Position numbers and translations under genes: made by a program | In this document: positions 9,151 through 18,866 of the stretch, piece by piece | How positions within the stretch are numbered: position 1 is the stretch's first letter | Layout: every line of letters begins with the position of its first letter | Assembly: GCA_012840485.1 (NCBI GenBank) | Contig: DULG01000047.1 | Location: 1 to 64,000 of the forward strand | Reading direction: 5' to 3' | Length of the DNA: 64,000 nt | Origin: Clostridia bacterium | GTDB taxonomy: Bacteria > Bacillota > Thermoanaerobacteria > Thermoanaerobacterales > Thermoanaerobacteraceae | Notes under the pieces: generated by a model | What the model saw: the letters and a program-made list of their open reading frames with translations, nothing else | What the model was told of the DNA's origin: nothing | Database searches by the model: none

Positions 9151-10332
9151 ATGGAATTACATTTTAAAACAAAAGTAGTACATATTGGAAACTGTATAAA
9201 CAGAGAAATCCCCCCAAAGCCAAAGACTCTTCCCATTTATCAAACCTCTGTATTTATTTTTGACAATTTAGAAGAAGTCTATGACTATCTTGACGGCAAC
9301 TCCGCAAGATACATGTACACAAGACTTGGAAATCCTAATCAAACAGCAGTGGAAGAATTAATTGCCAGTTTAGAAGGTGCGGAAGCAGGACAGTCTTGTT
9401 CATCAGGAATGGCGGCAATTTCTTCAGCTTTGTTGGCAGAAGTAAATTCAGGAGACCATATAATCGCCGCAAAAGATATATACGGTGGTACAAACAGTCT
9501 TTTTAATGCAGAATTTAAAAGACTTAATATTGATGTAACTTTGGTGGATTTCTCCGATTTAGAAGCTGTTGAAAAAGCTATAAAACCAAACACTAAAGTG
9601 ATATACATGGAAATCATGACAAATCCATTAATAAGAGTGTTTGATGTAGTAGAAGTTGCAAATATAGCAAAAAAACATGGATTAAAATTAATTGTTGATA
9701 ACACCTTCACTACTCCCTATTTGATAAGGCCTCTTGAAGTTGGAACTTATGCTGTTGTACACAGTGCTACAAAATACATAAATGGCCACAGCGATGTAAT
9801 AGGCGGCCTTATCGCAGGAAATAAAGAATTTATTTCTCGCACAAAAAGAATTACCCATAATTTTGGAGGTTCTATGAGTCCTTTTGACGCATGGCTTACT
9901 TTGAGAGGTGCAAAAACACTGTTTTTAAGAATGAGAGAGCACTGCAAAAACGCCATGGAGTTAGCTAAATTTTTAGAAAGCCATCCAAAAGTCAAAAAAG
10001 TATTCTATCCAGGCCTACCTTCCCATCCTGACTATAAGGTTTCAAAAAAACTTTTTAAAGATGAGTTTGGGGGTATGTTAAGCTTTGAAATAGAAGGTGG
10101 AGAAAAATCTGTAGATAAGTTTATGCAGGAACTTAAACTGGTGAAATTTGCTCCTTCATTGGCAGGAGTACAAACAATGATAACACATCCAAAATCCACA
10201 TCCCACAGGTCTCTTAGCAAAGAAGAATTAAATGCTTTGGGAATTTCAGAAGGGCTCATTAGGGTTTCTGTTGGAATAGAGGAAATAGAGGATATTATAA
10301 AAGACTTTAAACAAGCTCTTGACAAGGTATAA
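9151..10332 (+). CDS. Trans-sulfuration PLP enzyme (cystathionine gamma-synthase/lyase family)
   Basis: Start at MELHFKTK (RBS GAGGGTGG); SATKYINGHSDVIGG PLP-Lys motif. Confidence 0.85.
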   Translation: MELHFKTKVVHIGNCINREIPPKPKTLPIYQTSVFIFDNLEEVYDYLDGNSARYMYTRLGNPNQTAVEELIASLEGAEAGQSCSSGMAAISSALLAEVNSGDHIIAAKDIYGGTNSLFNAEFKRLNIDVTLVDFSDLEAVEKAIKPNTKVIYMEIMTNPLIRVFDVVEVANIAKKHGLKLIVDNTFTTPYLIRPLEVGTYAVVHSATKYINGHSDVIGGLIAGNKEFISRTKRITHNFGGSMSPFDAWLTLRGAKTLFLRMREHCKNAMELAKFLESHPKVKKVFYPGLPSHPDYKVSKKLFKDEFGGMLSFEIEGGEKSVDKFMQELKLVKFAPSLAGVQTMITHPKSTSHRSLSKEELNALGISEGLIRVSVGIEEIEDIIKDFKQALDKV

Positions 10333-10337
10333 AAACA

Positions 10338-10370
10338 AAGAAGTTTAGGGCCATTCCCTAAACTTCTTTT
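10338..10370. terminator. Bidirectional terminator
   Basis: AAGAAGTTTAGGG CCATT CCCTAAACTTCTT hairpin with flanking A/T tracts. Confidence 0.85.
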
Positions 10371-10830
10371 AAATTTCTTCTAAAGCCTTTAATACTTCCT
10401 CCACGTGTCCATCTACTTTTACCCTTCTAAATATTTTCCTAACAATTCCTTCAGAGTCAATGATAAAAGTTGACCTTTCTATTCCCATTTTCTTTTTCCC
10501 ATACATGTTCTTTTCTTTATATACTCCGTACTCTGTAGCAACTTTTGCATCTGTATCGCTTAAAAGTATAAAAGGCAAATTAAATTTTTCAATAAATTTC
10601 TTATGGGACGTCTCATCATCCAAACTTATACTTATTACAACAGCATTTTTCTCCTCTATTGCTCTAATATTGTCTCTAAAAGAAACAGCTTCTTTGGTAC
10701 ATCCTGGAGTATTGTCCTTTGGGTAAAAGTACAAAACCACTTTTTTGCCAATAAAACCTGAAAGGGAAACTTGTTTTCCATCATGGGTAGTTAAAGTAAA
10801 GTCAGGAGCTTTTTTATTTAGCTCTACCAT
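10369..10830 (-). CDS. bcp: Thioredoxin-dependent peroxiredoxin (BCP type)
   Basis: MVELNKKAPDFTLTTHDGKQVSLSGFIGKKVVLYFYPKDNTPGCTKEA; the listed ORF (to 10914) may use an earlier start. Confidence 0.9.
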   Translation of the reverse strand: MVELNKKAPDFTLTTHDGKQVSLSGFIGKKVVLYFYPKDNTPGCTKEAVSFRDNIRAIEEKNAVVISISLDDETSHKKFIEKFNLPFILLSDTDAKVATEYGVYKEKNMYGKKKMGIERSTFIIDSEGIVRKIFRRVKVDGHVEEVLKALEEI

Positions 10831-10910
10831 GCTATCCCTACTTTCTAAAATTATTTTCTTTAGATAATTATTTTCTGTTACTTCTATTATATATTTTCTC
10901 ACGCAAAATT

Positions 10911-11693
10911 TCAATAGCTTTTTATCTCTCTCATCAATTCTTCAAATTGGGAAAAATCAAGGGACTGTTCTCCATCAGATAAAGCTTTATCCGGCTCAGG
11001 GTGAACTTCTACCATTATTCCATCAGCACCAGCTGCCAATGCAGCTTTTGCCATAGGTATAATTAAGCTTCTTTTTCCTGTTCCATGGCTTACATCTGCG
11101 ATAATAGGCAAGTTTGAAAGTTCGTGAATTACCGGAATGGCAGCTATATCTAGAGTGTTCCTGCTATAAGTCTCAAACGTCCTTATTCCCCTTTCACATA
11201 AAATAATGTTGGTATTGCCTTCAATTGCAATATACTCTGCCGCATAAAGCCATTCTTCATAAGTTGCAGAAAACCCTCGCTTTAGTAAAACAGGCTTTTT
11301 TGTTTTACCCACTTCTTTTAACAGTGGAAAGTTTTGCATGTTTCTTGAGCCAATTTGCAAAATATCAGCGTATTCTTGCACAATTTCTACATCTCTCACA
11401 TCTAGGATTTCCGTAACCACAGGCAGATTAAACATGTCTCTTACTTTTTTTAACATTTTAAGTCCATCAATTCCCAATCCTTGAAAGGAATAAGGAGAGG
11501 TGCGGGGCTTATAAGCCCCTCCTCTTAACACATTTGCACCACAATTTTTAACTTTTTCTGCAGTTTTTATAAGCATATCCTCATTTTCAACAGCACAGGG
11601 ACCAGCTATTATAAGCTTATCTTTTCCAACAGTTATATTCCCTATTTTTATTGATACTTTATTGTTTTTATCGCCAACTATTTTAAATTCCAT
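10911..11693 (-). CDS. aroF: 3-deoxy-7-phosphoheptulonate synthase (type I beta)
   Basis: LIIAGPCAVENEDML...LRGGAYKPRTSPYSFQGLG. Confidence 0.95.
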   Translation of the reverse strand: MEFKIVGDKNNKVSIKIGNITVGKDKLIIAGPCAVENEDMLIKTAEKVKNCGANVLRGGAYKPRTSPYSFQGLGIDGLKMLKKVRDMFNLPVVTEILDVRDVEIVQEYADILQIGSRNMQNFPLLKEVGKTKKPVLLKRGFSATYEEWLYAAEYIAIEGNTNIILCERGIRTFETYSRNTLDIAAIPVIHELSNLPIIADVSHGTGKRSLIIPMAKAALAAGADGIMVEVHPEPDKALSDGEQSLDFSQFEELMREIKSY

Positions 11694-11704
11694 TTTTACC
11701 ACCT

Positions 11705-12493
11705 TCATAGCACTTCCTTTAAGCTTGATACAAAATTTTTGACCTCCTGTAACATTTCAGATTTATTATACCCTTTAGCAATTCTTTCTACAAGAGCACT
11801 TCCTACGATGATGCCATCACTTAGGTCCTTTAACTTTTTAGCCATCTCAGGAGTTGATATACCAAATCCTAAAGCTTTAGGCATGTTGGTGTAGGAAGAG
11901 ACGGTATTCATATATTCTTCAAGGTCTGTTTCAATATTCTCCCTTGCACCTGTAACCCCTGTAAGAGTCACACAATACACAAAGCCTTTCCCATTTTCAG
12001 TAATTGCCTTTATTCTCTCTTTTGATGTGGGAGCAACCAAAGGTATTAAATGGATGCCATACTTATCCGCTTCTTCTAAAATATCTTTTCTTTCCTCTAA
12101 AGGCAGGTCAGGAATAATTAAGCCATCTACTCCTGACTTTTTTGACTCTTCTAAAAATTTTTGTATTCCATATTTAAACATAGAATTGTAGTAAACAAGG
12201 TAAACAAGAGGTATATCGCTTTTTATTCTTATCTTCCCTACTAATTTCATTATATCAGGAATTTTAACTCCATTTCTTAAAGCTCTCTGAGAAGAAGCCT
12301 GTATTGTAGGTCCATCAGCCAAAGGATCAGAATAGGGTATTCCAAGTTCAATTATATCCGCTCCTGCTTCTTCTAGAGCTAAAACTATATCGTAAGTCGT
12401 TTCAATATCCGGGTCACCAGCTGTTATAAAGGTTATTAGAGCTTTTTTGCCTTGCTTTCGCAACTCTTCAAATTTTTTATCAATTCTGTTCAT
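11705..12493 (-). CDS. trpA: Tryptophan synthase alpha chain
   Basis: [16 protein letters not shown]...[17 protein letters not shown]. Confidence 0.98.
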   Translation of the reverse strand: MNRIDKKFEELRKQGKKALITFITAGDPDIETTYDIVLALEEAGADIIELGIPYSDPLADGPTIQASSQRALRNGVKIPDIMKLVGKIRIKSDIPLVYLVYYNSMFKYGIQKFLEESKKSGVDGLIIPDLPLEERKDILEEADKYGIHLIPLVAPTSKERIKAITENGKGFVYCVTLTGVTGARENIETDLEEYMNTVSSYTNMPKALGFGISTPEMAKKLKDLSDGIIVGSALVERIAKGYNKSEMLQEVKNFVSSLKEVL

Positions 12494-13665
12494 AACTCCA
12501 CCCCCATCACTTTTGCAACCGTGTTTACATCTTTGTCCCCTCTTCCAGAAAGATTTACTACAATTATTTTGTCTTTATCTAGTTTCCTAGCCAATTTCAT
12601 AGCGTAAGCCAGTGCATGAGCGCTCTCCAAAGCTGGTATTATTCCTTCTGTCTGAGACAAATCCATAAAGGCTGCTAAAGCCTCTTCATCTGTGGCGTAT
12701 ACATATTCAGCTCTCCCAATCTCTTTTAAATAGGCATGTTCTGGACCTACTCCCGGATAATCAAGTCCTGCGGATATAGAGTATACAGGCAATATTCTCC
12801 CTTCCTCATCCTGCAAAAGATAAGTCATCATGCCGTGAAGTACCCCTACAGAACCTTTCGCCATTGCGGAAGCATGTTTTCCTGTCTCTATTCCTTCCCC
12901 TGCTGCTTCAACGCCTATTAGTTTTACCTCTTTATCTTCAAGGAAAGGATAGAATATTCCCATTGCATTGCTGCCTCCGCCAACACAAGCCACAATATAA
13001 TCAGGAAGCCTTCCTTCTTTTTGAAGTATTTGCTCTTTTGCCTCGTCTCCTATTATCCTTTGGAAGTCTCTAACCATTGTTGGGTAAGGATGTGGACCTA
13101 CCACAGAACCTATAACATAAAAAGTAGTATCTATATTTGTAACCCAATCCCTAATCGCCTCATTTACTGCGTCTTTTAAAGTTTTGGTCCCTGATTTTAC
13201 AGCTGTCACCTTTGCCCCTAAAAGCTTCATCCTGAATACATTTAAGGCCTGCCTCTTTATATCTTCTTCTCCCATAAATATTTCACATTCCATTCCAAAC
13301 ATTGCAGCAGCTGTTGCAGTAGCTACTCCATGCTGCCCTGCTCCTGTCTCTGCTATCACTCTCTTTTTATTCATTCGTTTCGCCAGTAAAATTTGTCCCA
13401 AGACATTGTTTATCTTGTGAGCTCCTGTGTGATTTAAATCTTCCCTTTTTAGATAAATTTTTGCACCTCCAAGCCTTTTAGTCAGGTTTTCTGCATAATA
13501 CAAAGGTATAGGCCTTCCTGAGTATTCTCTCAAGTAGTACCTGTATTCCTCCATAAACTTTTCATCCTGTTTTGCCTTTTCAAATTCCTTCTCCAGTTCT
13601 ATAAGAGCGTTCATAACTGTCTCTGGCACATATTGCCCGCCAAACTTTCCAAATCTTCCACTCAT
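12490..13665 (-). CDS. trpB: Tryptophan synthase beta chain
   Basis: [16 protein letters not shown]...[15 protein letters not shown]. Confidence 0.98.
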   Translation of the reverse strand: MSGRFGKFGGQYVPETVMNALIELEKEFEKAKQDEKFMEEYRYYLREYSGRPIPLYYAENLTKRLGGAKIYLKREDLNHTGAHKINNVLGQILLAKRMNKKRVIAETGAGQHGVATATAAAMFGMECEIFMGEEDIKRQALNVFRMKLLGAKVTAVKSGTKTLKDAVNEAIRDWVTNIDTTFYVIGSVVGPHPYPTMVRDFQRIIGDEAKEQILQKEGRLPDYIVACVGGGSNAMGIFYPFLEDKEVKLIGVEAAGEGIETGKHASAMAKGSVGVLHGMMTYLLQDEEGRILPVYSISAGLDYPGVGPEHAYLKEIGRAEYVYATDEEALAAFMDLSQTEGIIPALESAHALAYAMKLARKLDKDKIIVVNLSGRGDKDVNTVAKVMGVEL

Positions 13666-14274
13666 TTAAATACCCCTCACTTTCTCAATAAATGATTTCA
13701 TTTTATTAAAATCCTTATAACCTTCTGTCTCAACACCACTTGAAACATCAACAGCATAAGGATTTACTACTTTTATGGCTTCTTCTACATTGTTTTCATT
13801 CAGCCCTCCAGCTAAAATTATTGGAAGGCTTAATTTAAAAACTTTTAAAACATCCCAATTAAATGTCTCTCCTGTGCCCCCGTAGTTGCCTTTTGAAAAA
13901 GTGTCAAATAAAAGTGCATTCACATCAAATTCTTTTGTTTTTCTTAAATCTTCTCTGTCTTTTATTCGTATCGCTTTCCACACTGTAAAATTTTTAAAAT
14001 TGTCTATATACTCCTGTGTTTCCTCTCCGTGAAATTGTAAAACATCAAGATTTAATGTTTTGGCTATCTTTAATACTTCTTCTACTGGTTCATTTACAAA
14101 GACACCCACTGTTTTAATATTTTTATCAAGAAGGCTTATGAGGTATAAAGCCTGTTCTAAATTTACTTGCCTTTTGCTTTTTGAAAAGACAAATCCTACA
14201 TAATCAGGTTTTAATTCATTGGCATATTCAATGTCTTCTTTTCTTCTCAAGCCGCAAATCTTTATTTTCGCCAA
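13666..14274 (-). CDS. trpF: Phosphoribosylanthranilate isomerase
   Basis: AKIKICGLRRKEDIEYAN; TTG start preceded by GGGAGGG favoured over the listed ATG at 14325. Confidence 0.93.
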   Translation of the reverse strand: MAKIKICGLRRKEDIEYANELKPDYVGFVFSKSKRQVNLEQALYLISLLDKNIKTVGVFVNEPVEEVLKIAKTLNLDVLQFHGEETQEYIDNFKNFTVWKAIRIKDREDLRKTKEFDVNALLFDTFSKGNYGGTGETFNWDVLKVFKLSLPIILAGGLNENNVEEAIKVVNPYAVDVSSGVETEGYKDFNKMKSFIEKVRGI

Positions 14275-14356
14275 TTTATCCCTCCCCTTGTCTGTATAAA
14301 GTTTTGTTAGAAAACTTTTTGACATTTTTCCCAGTTTGCTCCTGGGATATCACGGG

Positions 14357-15136
14357 TCAAACTTTCGCCCTTTTTACAAAATCAACAATTTTATCAACTT
14401 CATCTATAATCTTCATAAAAGTCTCTCCAATTAAGACAGCATCCACACCTAAAGAAGTTAAATATCTTACATCTTCCAGAGACTTTATACCACTTTCAGA
14501 AACAATGATTATCCCTTTTGGAATGAGTCTAACTAAATTTTCTGTGGTCTTTATATCCACTTCAAAGGTTTTTAAGTCCCTGTTGTTTATTCCTATTATG
14601 TCACAGCCGGCTTTTAATGCCATCTCAAGTTCCTTTTCACTGTGAACTTCTACAAGTACGTCTAAGCCTACATTTTTAGCTAAATTATAAAAATCTTTTA
14701 ATTTATCACCTAGCACAGATACAATAAAAAGCACTGCGTCAGAACCTAAAACTTTTGATTCGTATATCTGGTACTCATCCACAATAAAGTCTTTTCTTAA
14801 AAGGGGCTTTGAAGTTATCTTTTTTATTTCTCTAAGGTAGTTTTCATCCCCTTTAAAAAATTTTTTCTCTGTCAAAACTGAAATGGCATCAATATCTACT
14901 TTTTCATATACTTTTGCAATTTCCAAAAGATTAAAGTTTTCCTTAATGACTCCTTTAGAGGGTGAGGCTTTTTTTATCTCCCCAATAATCGATATGCTCT
15001 CCTTTTGAAGTGATTTCTTAAAACTACCATAATATTCCACTTTAACTTCCCTTATCAATTTTTTAAATGGTTTTATCCTCTTCTTTTCTTCTACCTCCTC
15101 CTTTTTGAATTTTACAATTTCATCTAATATCATCAA
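14357..15136 (-). CDS. trpC: Indole-3-glycerol phosphate synthase
   Basis: IIGEIKKASPSKGVI...DIIGINNRDLKTFEVD. Confidence 0.97.
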   Translation of the reverse strand: MMILDEIVKFKKEEVEEKKRIKPFKKLIREVKVEYYGSFKKSLQKESISIIGEIKKASPSKGVIKENFNLLEIAKVYEKVDIDAISVLTEKKFFKGDENYLREIKKITSKPLLRKDFIVDEYQIYESKVLGSDAVLFIVSVLGDKLKDFYNLAKNVGLDVLVEVHSEKELEMALKAGCDIIGINNRDLKTFEVDIKTTENLVRLIPKGIIIVSESGIKSLEDVRYLTSLGVDAVLIGETFMKIIDEVDKIVDFVKRAKV

Positions 15137-15147
15137 TTAAGCCCCCT

Positions 15148-16149
15148 TTAATACTCCAAAATTTCTAAAAGTTTATCAAGAGCCAAACCTGTATCTATTA
15201 AATAACTTGCAAGCTTTATGCCTTCCTTTAAGTCTTCAACAACTTTTCCTACATACAAAGCTGCTGCTGTATTCAAAAGGACTATATCTCTTTTTGGGCC
15301 CTTTTCTCCTTTTAAAATGTTTAGGATTATCTCTGCATTTTCTTTTGCATCTTCTCCCCTTAAATCTTCAAGTTTAGCATACGGAATTCCATAATCCTGT
15401 GGGTCTAATACATAGTCAATAACTTCGCCCTCTTTTACTTCACTTACAAAGGTAGGAGAAGTAGTAGTTATCTCATCAAGTCCGTCAAATCCGTGAACTA
15501 CCATAGCCTTTTCAACTCCCAACCTCAAAAGCACTTCAGCAATAGGATGAGTCAATTCTTTGTCATAAACACCTACTACCTGGCCTTTTACAAAAGCTGG
15601 ATTTGTCAAAGGTCCTAAGACATTAAACACTGTCCTTGTGCCCAATTCTCTTCTTATTCCTGCAACATGCTTCATCGCCGTGTGGTATAAAGGTGCGAAT
15701 AAAAACCCCATACCTTTTTGTTCTATCAATCTTTTTGTCTTTTGCGGTTCTGCCTCTATATCAAATCCCAGTTCCCTCAAAACATCTGCACTTCCACTTT
15801 TGCTAGAAACAGCTCTGTTGCCATGTTTTGCAACTTTTACCCCTGCAGCCGAAGCAATTATAGCTACAGCAGTTGAAATATTAAAGGTCTTCCCTCCATC
15901 TCCTCCTGTACCACAGGTATCTATAACATATTCAGAGTCAAGTTCTACTTTTACTGCATTGTCCCTCATTGCTTTTGCAAAACCTGTTATCTCTTCCACA
16001 CTTTCTCCTTTTAATCTAAGCCCTATCAATAGACCTCCTATTAAAGAAGGAGTGCCATTCCCACTCATAATTTCCCCCATAACTTCGTAAGCTTCTTTTT
16101 CATCAAGATTTTCTTTTAATACAATTTTTTTAATCGCCTCCTGAAGCAT
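15148..16149 (-). CDS. trpD: Anthranilate phosphoribosyltransferase
   Basis: [17 protein letters not shown]...[17 protein letters not shown]. Confidence 0.98.
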   Translation of the reverse strand: MLQEAIKKIVLKENLDEKEAYEVMGEIMSGNGTPSLIGGLLIGLRLKGESVEEITGFAKAMRDNAVKVELDSEYVIDTCGTGGDGGKTFNISTAVAIIASAAGVKVAKHGNRAVSSKSGSADVLRELGFDIEAEPQKTKRLIEQKGMGFLFAPLYHTAMKHVAGIRRELGTRTVFNVLGPLTNPAFVKGQVVGVYDKELTHPIAEVLLRLGVEKAMVVHGFDGLDEITTTSPTFVSEVKEGEVIDYVLDPQDYGIPYAKLEDLRGEDAKENAEIILNILKGEKGPKRDIVLLNTAAALYVGKVVEDLKEGIKLASYLIDTGLALDKLLEILEY

Positions 16150-16716
16150 TTAAAACACCTCCAAAAAATTTCTCAATATCTCCTTCCCTTGTTCTGTCAA
16201 AATAGACTCTGGATGAAACTGTAAACCATACACAGGGTATTTTCTATGCCTTACCCCCATAATCACCCCTTCCTCCGTCTGAGCTGTTATTTCCAACTCT
16301 TCAGGTAAAGTCTTTCTATCAATAACCAGCGAATGGTATCTCATTCCTTCAATTGGATTTTTTACATTTTCAAATATTCCTCTGCCATTGTGAAAGATAA
16401 GAGAAGTTTTGCCATGCATTATCCTATCTGCTTTTACAATTTTCGCTCCGTACACGTATCCAATAGCCTGATGTCCAAGACATATTCCTAACATTGGAAC
16501 TTTCTGACCCAAATTTTTAATCAATTCGACGCATATTCCTGCATTTTCCGGCCTCCCCGGTCCTGGCGATAATATAATTTTATTAGGATTTAGTTTTGCA
16601 ACCTCTTCTACTGTTATTTCATCATTTCTAACCACCACGACCTCCTCTTTCATTTCTCCTACGTATTGATAGAGATTGTAGGTGAAAGAATCGTAATTAT
16701 CTATAATGATAATCAT
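16150..16716 (-). CDS. trpG: Anthranilate synthase component II
   Basis: DNYDSFTYNL...LGICLGHQAIG...QFHPESILT. Confidence 0.97.
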   Translation of the reverse strand: MIIIIDNYDSFTYNLYQYVGEMKEEVVVVRNDEITVEEVAKLNPNKIILSPGPGRPENAGICVELIKNLGQKVPMLGICLGHQAIGYVYGAKIVKADRIMHGKTSLIFHNGRGIFENVKNPIEGMRYHSLVIDRKTLPEELEITAQTEEGVIMGVRHRKYPVYGLQFHPESILTEQGKEILRNFLEVF

Positions 16717-18140
16717 TAAAGAACCTCCTTAAGTGCCATTACTTTATTTAAAGTCTCCTGATATTCCATCTCAGGAATTGAGTCATACACAATACCTGCT
16801 CCTGCTTGAAGATAAGCAGTATTTTCTTTTATGAGAATAGTCCTTATTGCTATGCACATATCCATATTGCCGTTATAGGAAAAATAGCCAATAGCCCCTG
16901 CGTAAAAGGACCTTTTCACATTTTCTAATTCCTCAATTATTTCCATTGCTCTTATCTTTGGCGCTCCAGAAACTGTGCCCGCAGGAAGACAAGCTATAAG
17001 GGCATCAAAAGCGGTAAATCCTTTTTTTAATTTTCCAGAAACAGTTGATACAATGTGCATTACATGAGAGTAAAAATCCACCTCCATAAAGCGCTCCACT
17101 TTAACACTCCCAAATTCACTGACTTTTCCAATGTCGTTTCTCCCTAAGTCCACCAGCATAACATGTTCTGCCCTTTCTTTCTCATCCTTTAAAAGTTCCC
17201 CTTTAAGTCTTAAATCTTCTTTTTCATCTTTCCCTCTTTGTCTTGTGCCTGCAATAGGATTTGTGGTAACTTTCTCTCCAAAAACACTCACAAGGCTCTC
17301 AGGAGAAGAACCCAAAAGCTTAAAATCTCCAAAGTCGATATAGAAAAGATAGGGAGATGGATTCTTTGAACGCAGCCTTCTGTAAATCTCAAAAGGATCT
17401 GAATTTGTGTTTGCCTTTAGCCTCTGGGATAACACCACTTGAAATATATCTCCCTTTTCAATGTATTCTTTGGCTTTTTCAACAATTTGACAAAACTCCT
17501 CTTTTGTAAAGTTGTAGCTTATTTCTTTTTCCTCCTGATGGGGAAGGTCATGAAACTCCATTTTATTTTTTATCTCATTTAAAAGGTCATTAATCTTCTG
17601 CAAAACTTCTTCGTATTCGACATTGTCATCAGAAAATGCGTTGTACACAATATATAATTTGTGCTTAAAATGGTCATAGCAGATGAAGCTTTTGTAAAAC
17701 ATCAAATATACATCCGGTATATTTATTTCGTCTGGATTTTTTTGTGGCAATTTTTCATAAAGCCTTATAGCATCATAAACCACATATCCTACTGATCCTC
17801 CTGTAAAAGGAATGTTAAGCCCTAATGGGTTATAATTAATCTGCAGAAAGTTTTTTACCTCTTCCAGTGCTAAACCTCTTTTATTCGATTCTTCTTCTGT
17901 GATAATTTTTATATCCCTTCCATAGCTTAAAACTGACAAATAAGGGTCCTTTCCTATAAAAGAATATCTACCCCAGTGACTTCCTCCATTTGCACTTTCC
18001 AATAAAAATTTGTGTTTACCAGAAAGACTATAAAAAATGTTTATTGGCGTGATTTCATCCCCATTTACTTCCTCATATACTGGAAATGAATATCCCATTT
18101 TTTTATAAGTATAAAAATCTTCTTTAGAAATATTTACCAC
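16716..18140 (-). CDS. trpE: Anthranilate synthase component I
   Basis: Chorismate-binding motifs ([30 protein letters not shown]); GTG start at 18140 preceded by AGGAGGTG. The listed ORF (to 18206) runs into the T-box terminator. Confidence 0.95.
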   Translation of the reverse strand: MVNISKEDFYTYKKMGYSFPVYEEVNGDEITPINIFYSLSGKHKFLLESANGGSHWGRYSFIGKDPYLSVLSYGRDIKIITEEESNKRGLALEEVKNFLQINYNPLGLNIPFTGGSVGYVVYDAIRLYEKLPQKNPDEINIPDVYLMFYKSFICYDHFKHKLYIVYNAFSDDNVEYEEVLQKINDLLNEIKNKMEFHDLPHQEEKEISYNFTKEEFCQIVEKAKEYIEKGDIFQVVLSQRLKANTNSDPFEIYRRLRSKNPSPYLFYIDFGDFKLLGSSPESLVSVFGEKVTTNPIAGTRQRGKDEKEDLRLKGELLKDEKERAEHVMLVDLGRNDIGKVSEFGSVKVERFMEVDFYSHVMHIVSTVSGKLKKGFTAFDALIACLPAGTVSGAPKIRAMEIIEELENVKRSFYAGAIGYFSYNGNMDMCIAIRTILIKENTAYLQAGAGIVYDSIPEMEYQETLNKVMALKEVL

Positions 18141-18161
18141 TTTTATCACCTCCTGAAAATT

Positions 18162-18475
18162 AAAAAAGTCACTCCGCCCATTGGGGCGAAGTGACCGCGG
18201 TGCCACCCAATTTGTCCTGTATTATCAAAAAAAGCATTTCACCAAAAGGGCGAAATGCTCGCTTATGCCACCTTTTTTAACACAGGACCACTCTTCCGGG
18301 TACGGAGATTCCTCGATACCCTGTCTTTTTAACGGTAGACCACCGGAGACTGCTACTTAAAGTTCACAGCTCACCTCACGGGCCCATTCAATACCAGCTA
18401 CAGTACCCGGCTCCCACCCTCCCGAGCTCGCTTTGACTAAAGGCTGATATCTACTCTTCCCGGTCATAGGTTTTT
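18162..18475 (-). promoter_or_regulatory. T-box leader, Trp-specific, upstream of trpE
   Basis: GGGTGGCACCGCGG T-box motif; Stem I AG-box GAGTAGATATCAGCC; specifier loop GAA-TGG-G (UGG = Trp at 18384-18386); terminator GTCACTTCGCCC/GGGCGGAGTGAC + T6. Confidence 0.95.
18227..18278 (-). promoter_or_regulatory. Second (upstream) T-box antiterminator/terminator-like module inside the trpE leader
   Basis: AAAAAAGGTGGCATAAGCGAGCATTTCGCCCTTTTGGTGAAATGCTTTTTTT aligns end to end with the canonical 3' module at 18162-18213, including UGGCA, a competing 11 bp stem and a U tract. Confidence 0.75.
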
Positions 18476-18503
18476 CTTTCATTTATAAATTATATTAATT
18501 TTA

Positions 18504-18532
18504 ATTCTATAACGCATTAAATTTTTTGTCAA
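18504..18532 (-). promoter_or_regulatory. Sigma-A-type promoter of the trp operon
   Basis: TTGACA-N17-TAGAAT. Confidence 0.85.
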
Positions 18533-18557
18533 TATATTTTTATGCACTTAAAAAAAT

Positions 18558-18848
18558 TTATACGTAATACTTTTTTATCTTCTCATCAATTGTGACTCCT
18601 TCAGGCTTGTAGTCAATTTTTATAACAGAGATAACTCTACTAGCACCCTCTTTTACACAAATCTCCTGTGCTTTTTTTACTATATCCAAAAGTATATCTA
18701 ATTCTCCTTCCATTGTAGTCTCCATTGGAGCCACAATATACTTTATACCAGTACTTTTTATATATTTTATGACTCTATCCACAATTGGATACACTTTTTC
18801 TTCTGGCACTAAAGGCAATACCTGTAAGCTCAAATTCACGATAGGCAT
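18558..18848 (-). CDS. MTH1187/DUF77 family thiamine-binding-like protein
   Basis: 96 aa, VNLSLQVLPLVPEEKVYPIVDRVIKYIKSTGIKYIVAPMETTMEGE. Confidence 0.85.
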   Translation of the reverse strand: MPIVNLSLQVLPLVPEEKVYPIVDRVIKYIKSTGIKYIVAPMETTMEGELDILLDIVKKAQEICVKEGASRVISVIKIDYKPEGVTIDEKIKKYYV

Positions 18849-18866
18849 TTTATCACCTCAAATTTT

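Noticed and set aside
15638-16090. Long + strand ORF opposite trpD, and similar antisense ORFs (e.g. 5080..5544, 20142..20552, 23530..23916, 57839..58300)
   Set aside because: They lie fully antisense to well-conserved genes, have low-complexity Pro/Ser/Thr/Ile/Phe-rich composition typical of shadow ORFs, and lack convincing RBS or family motifs
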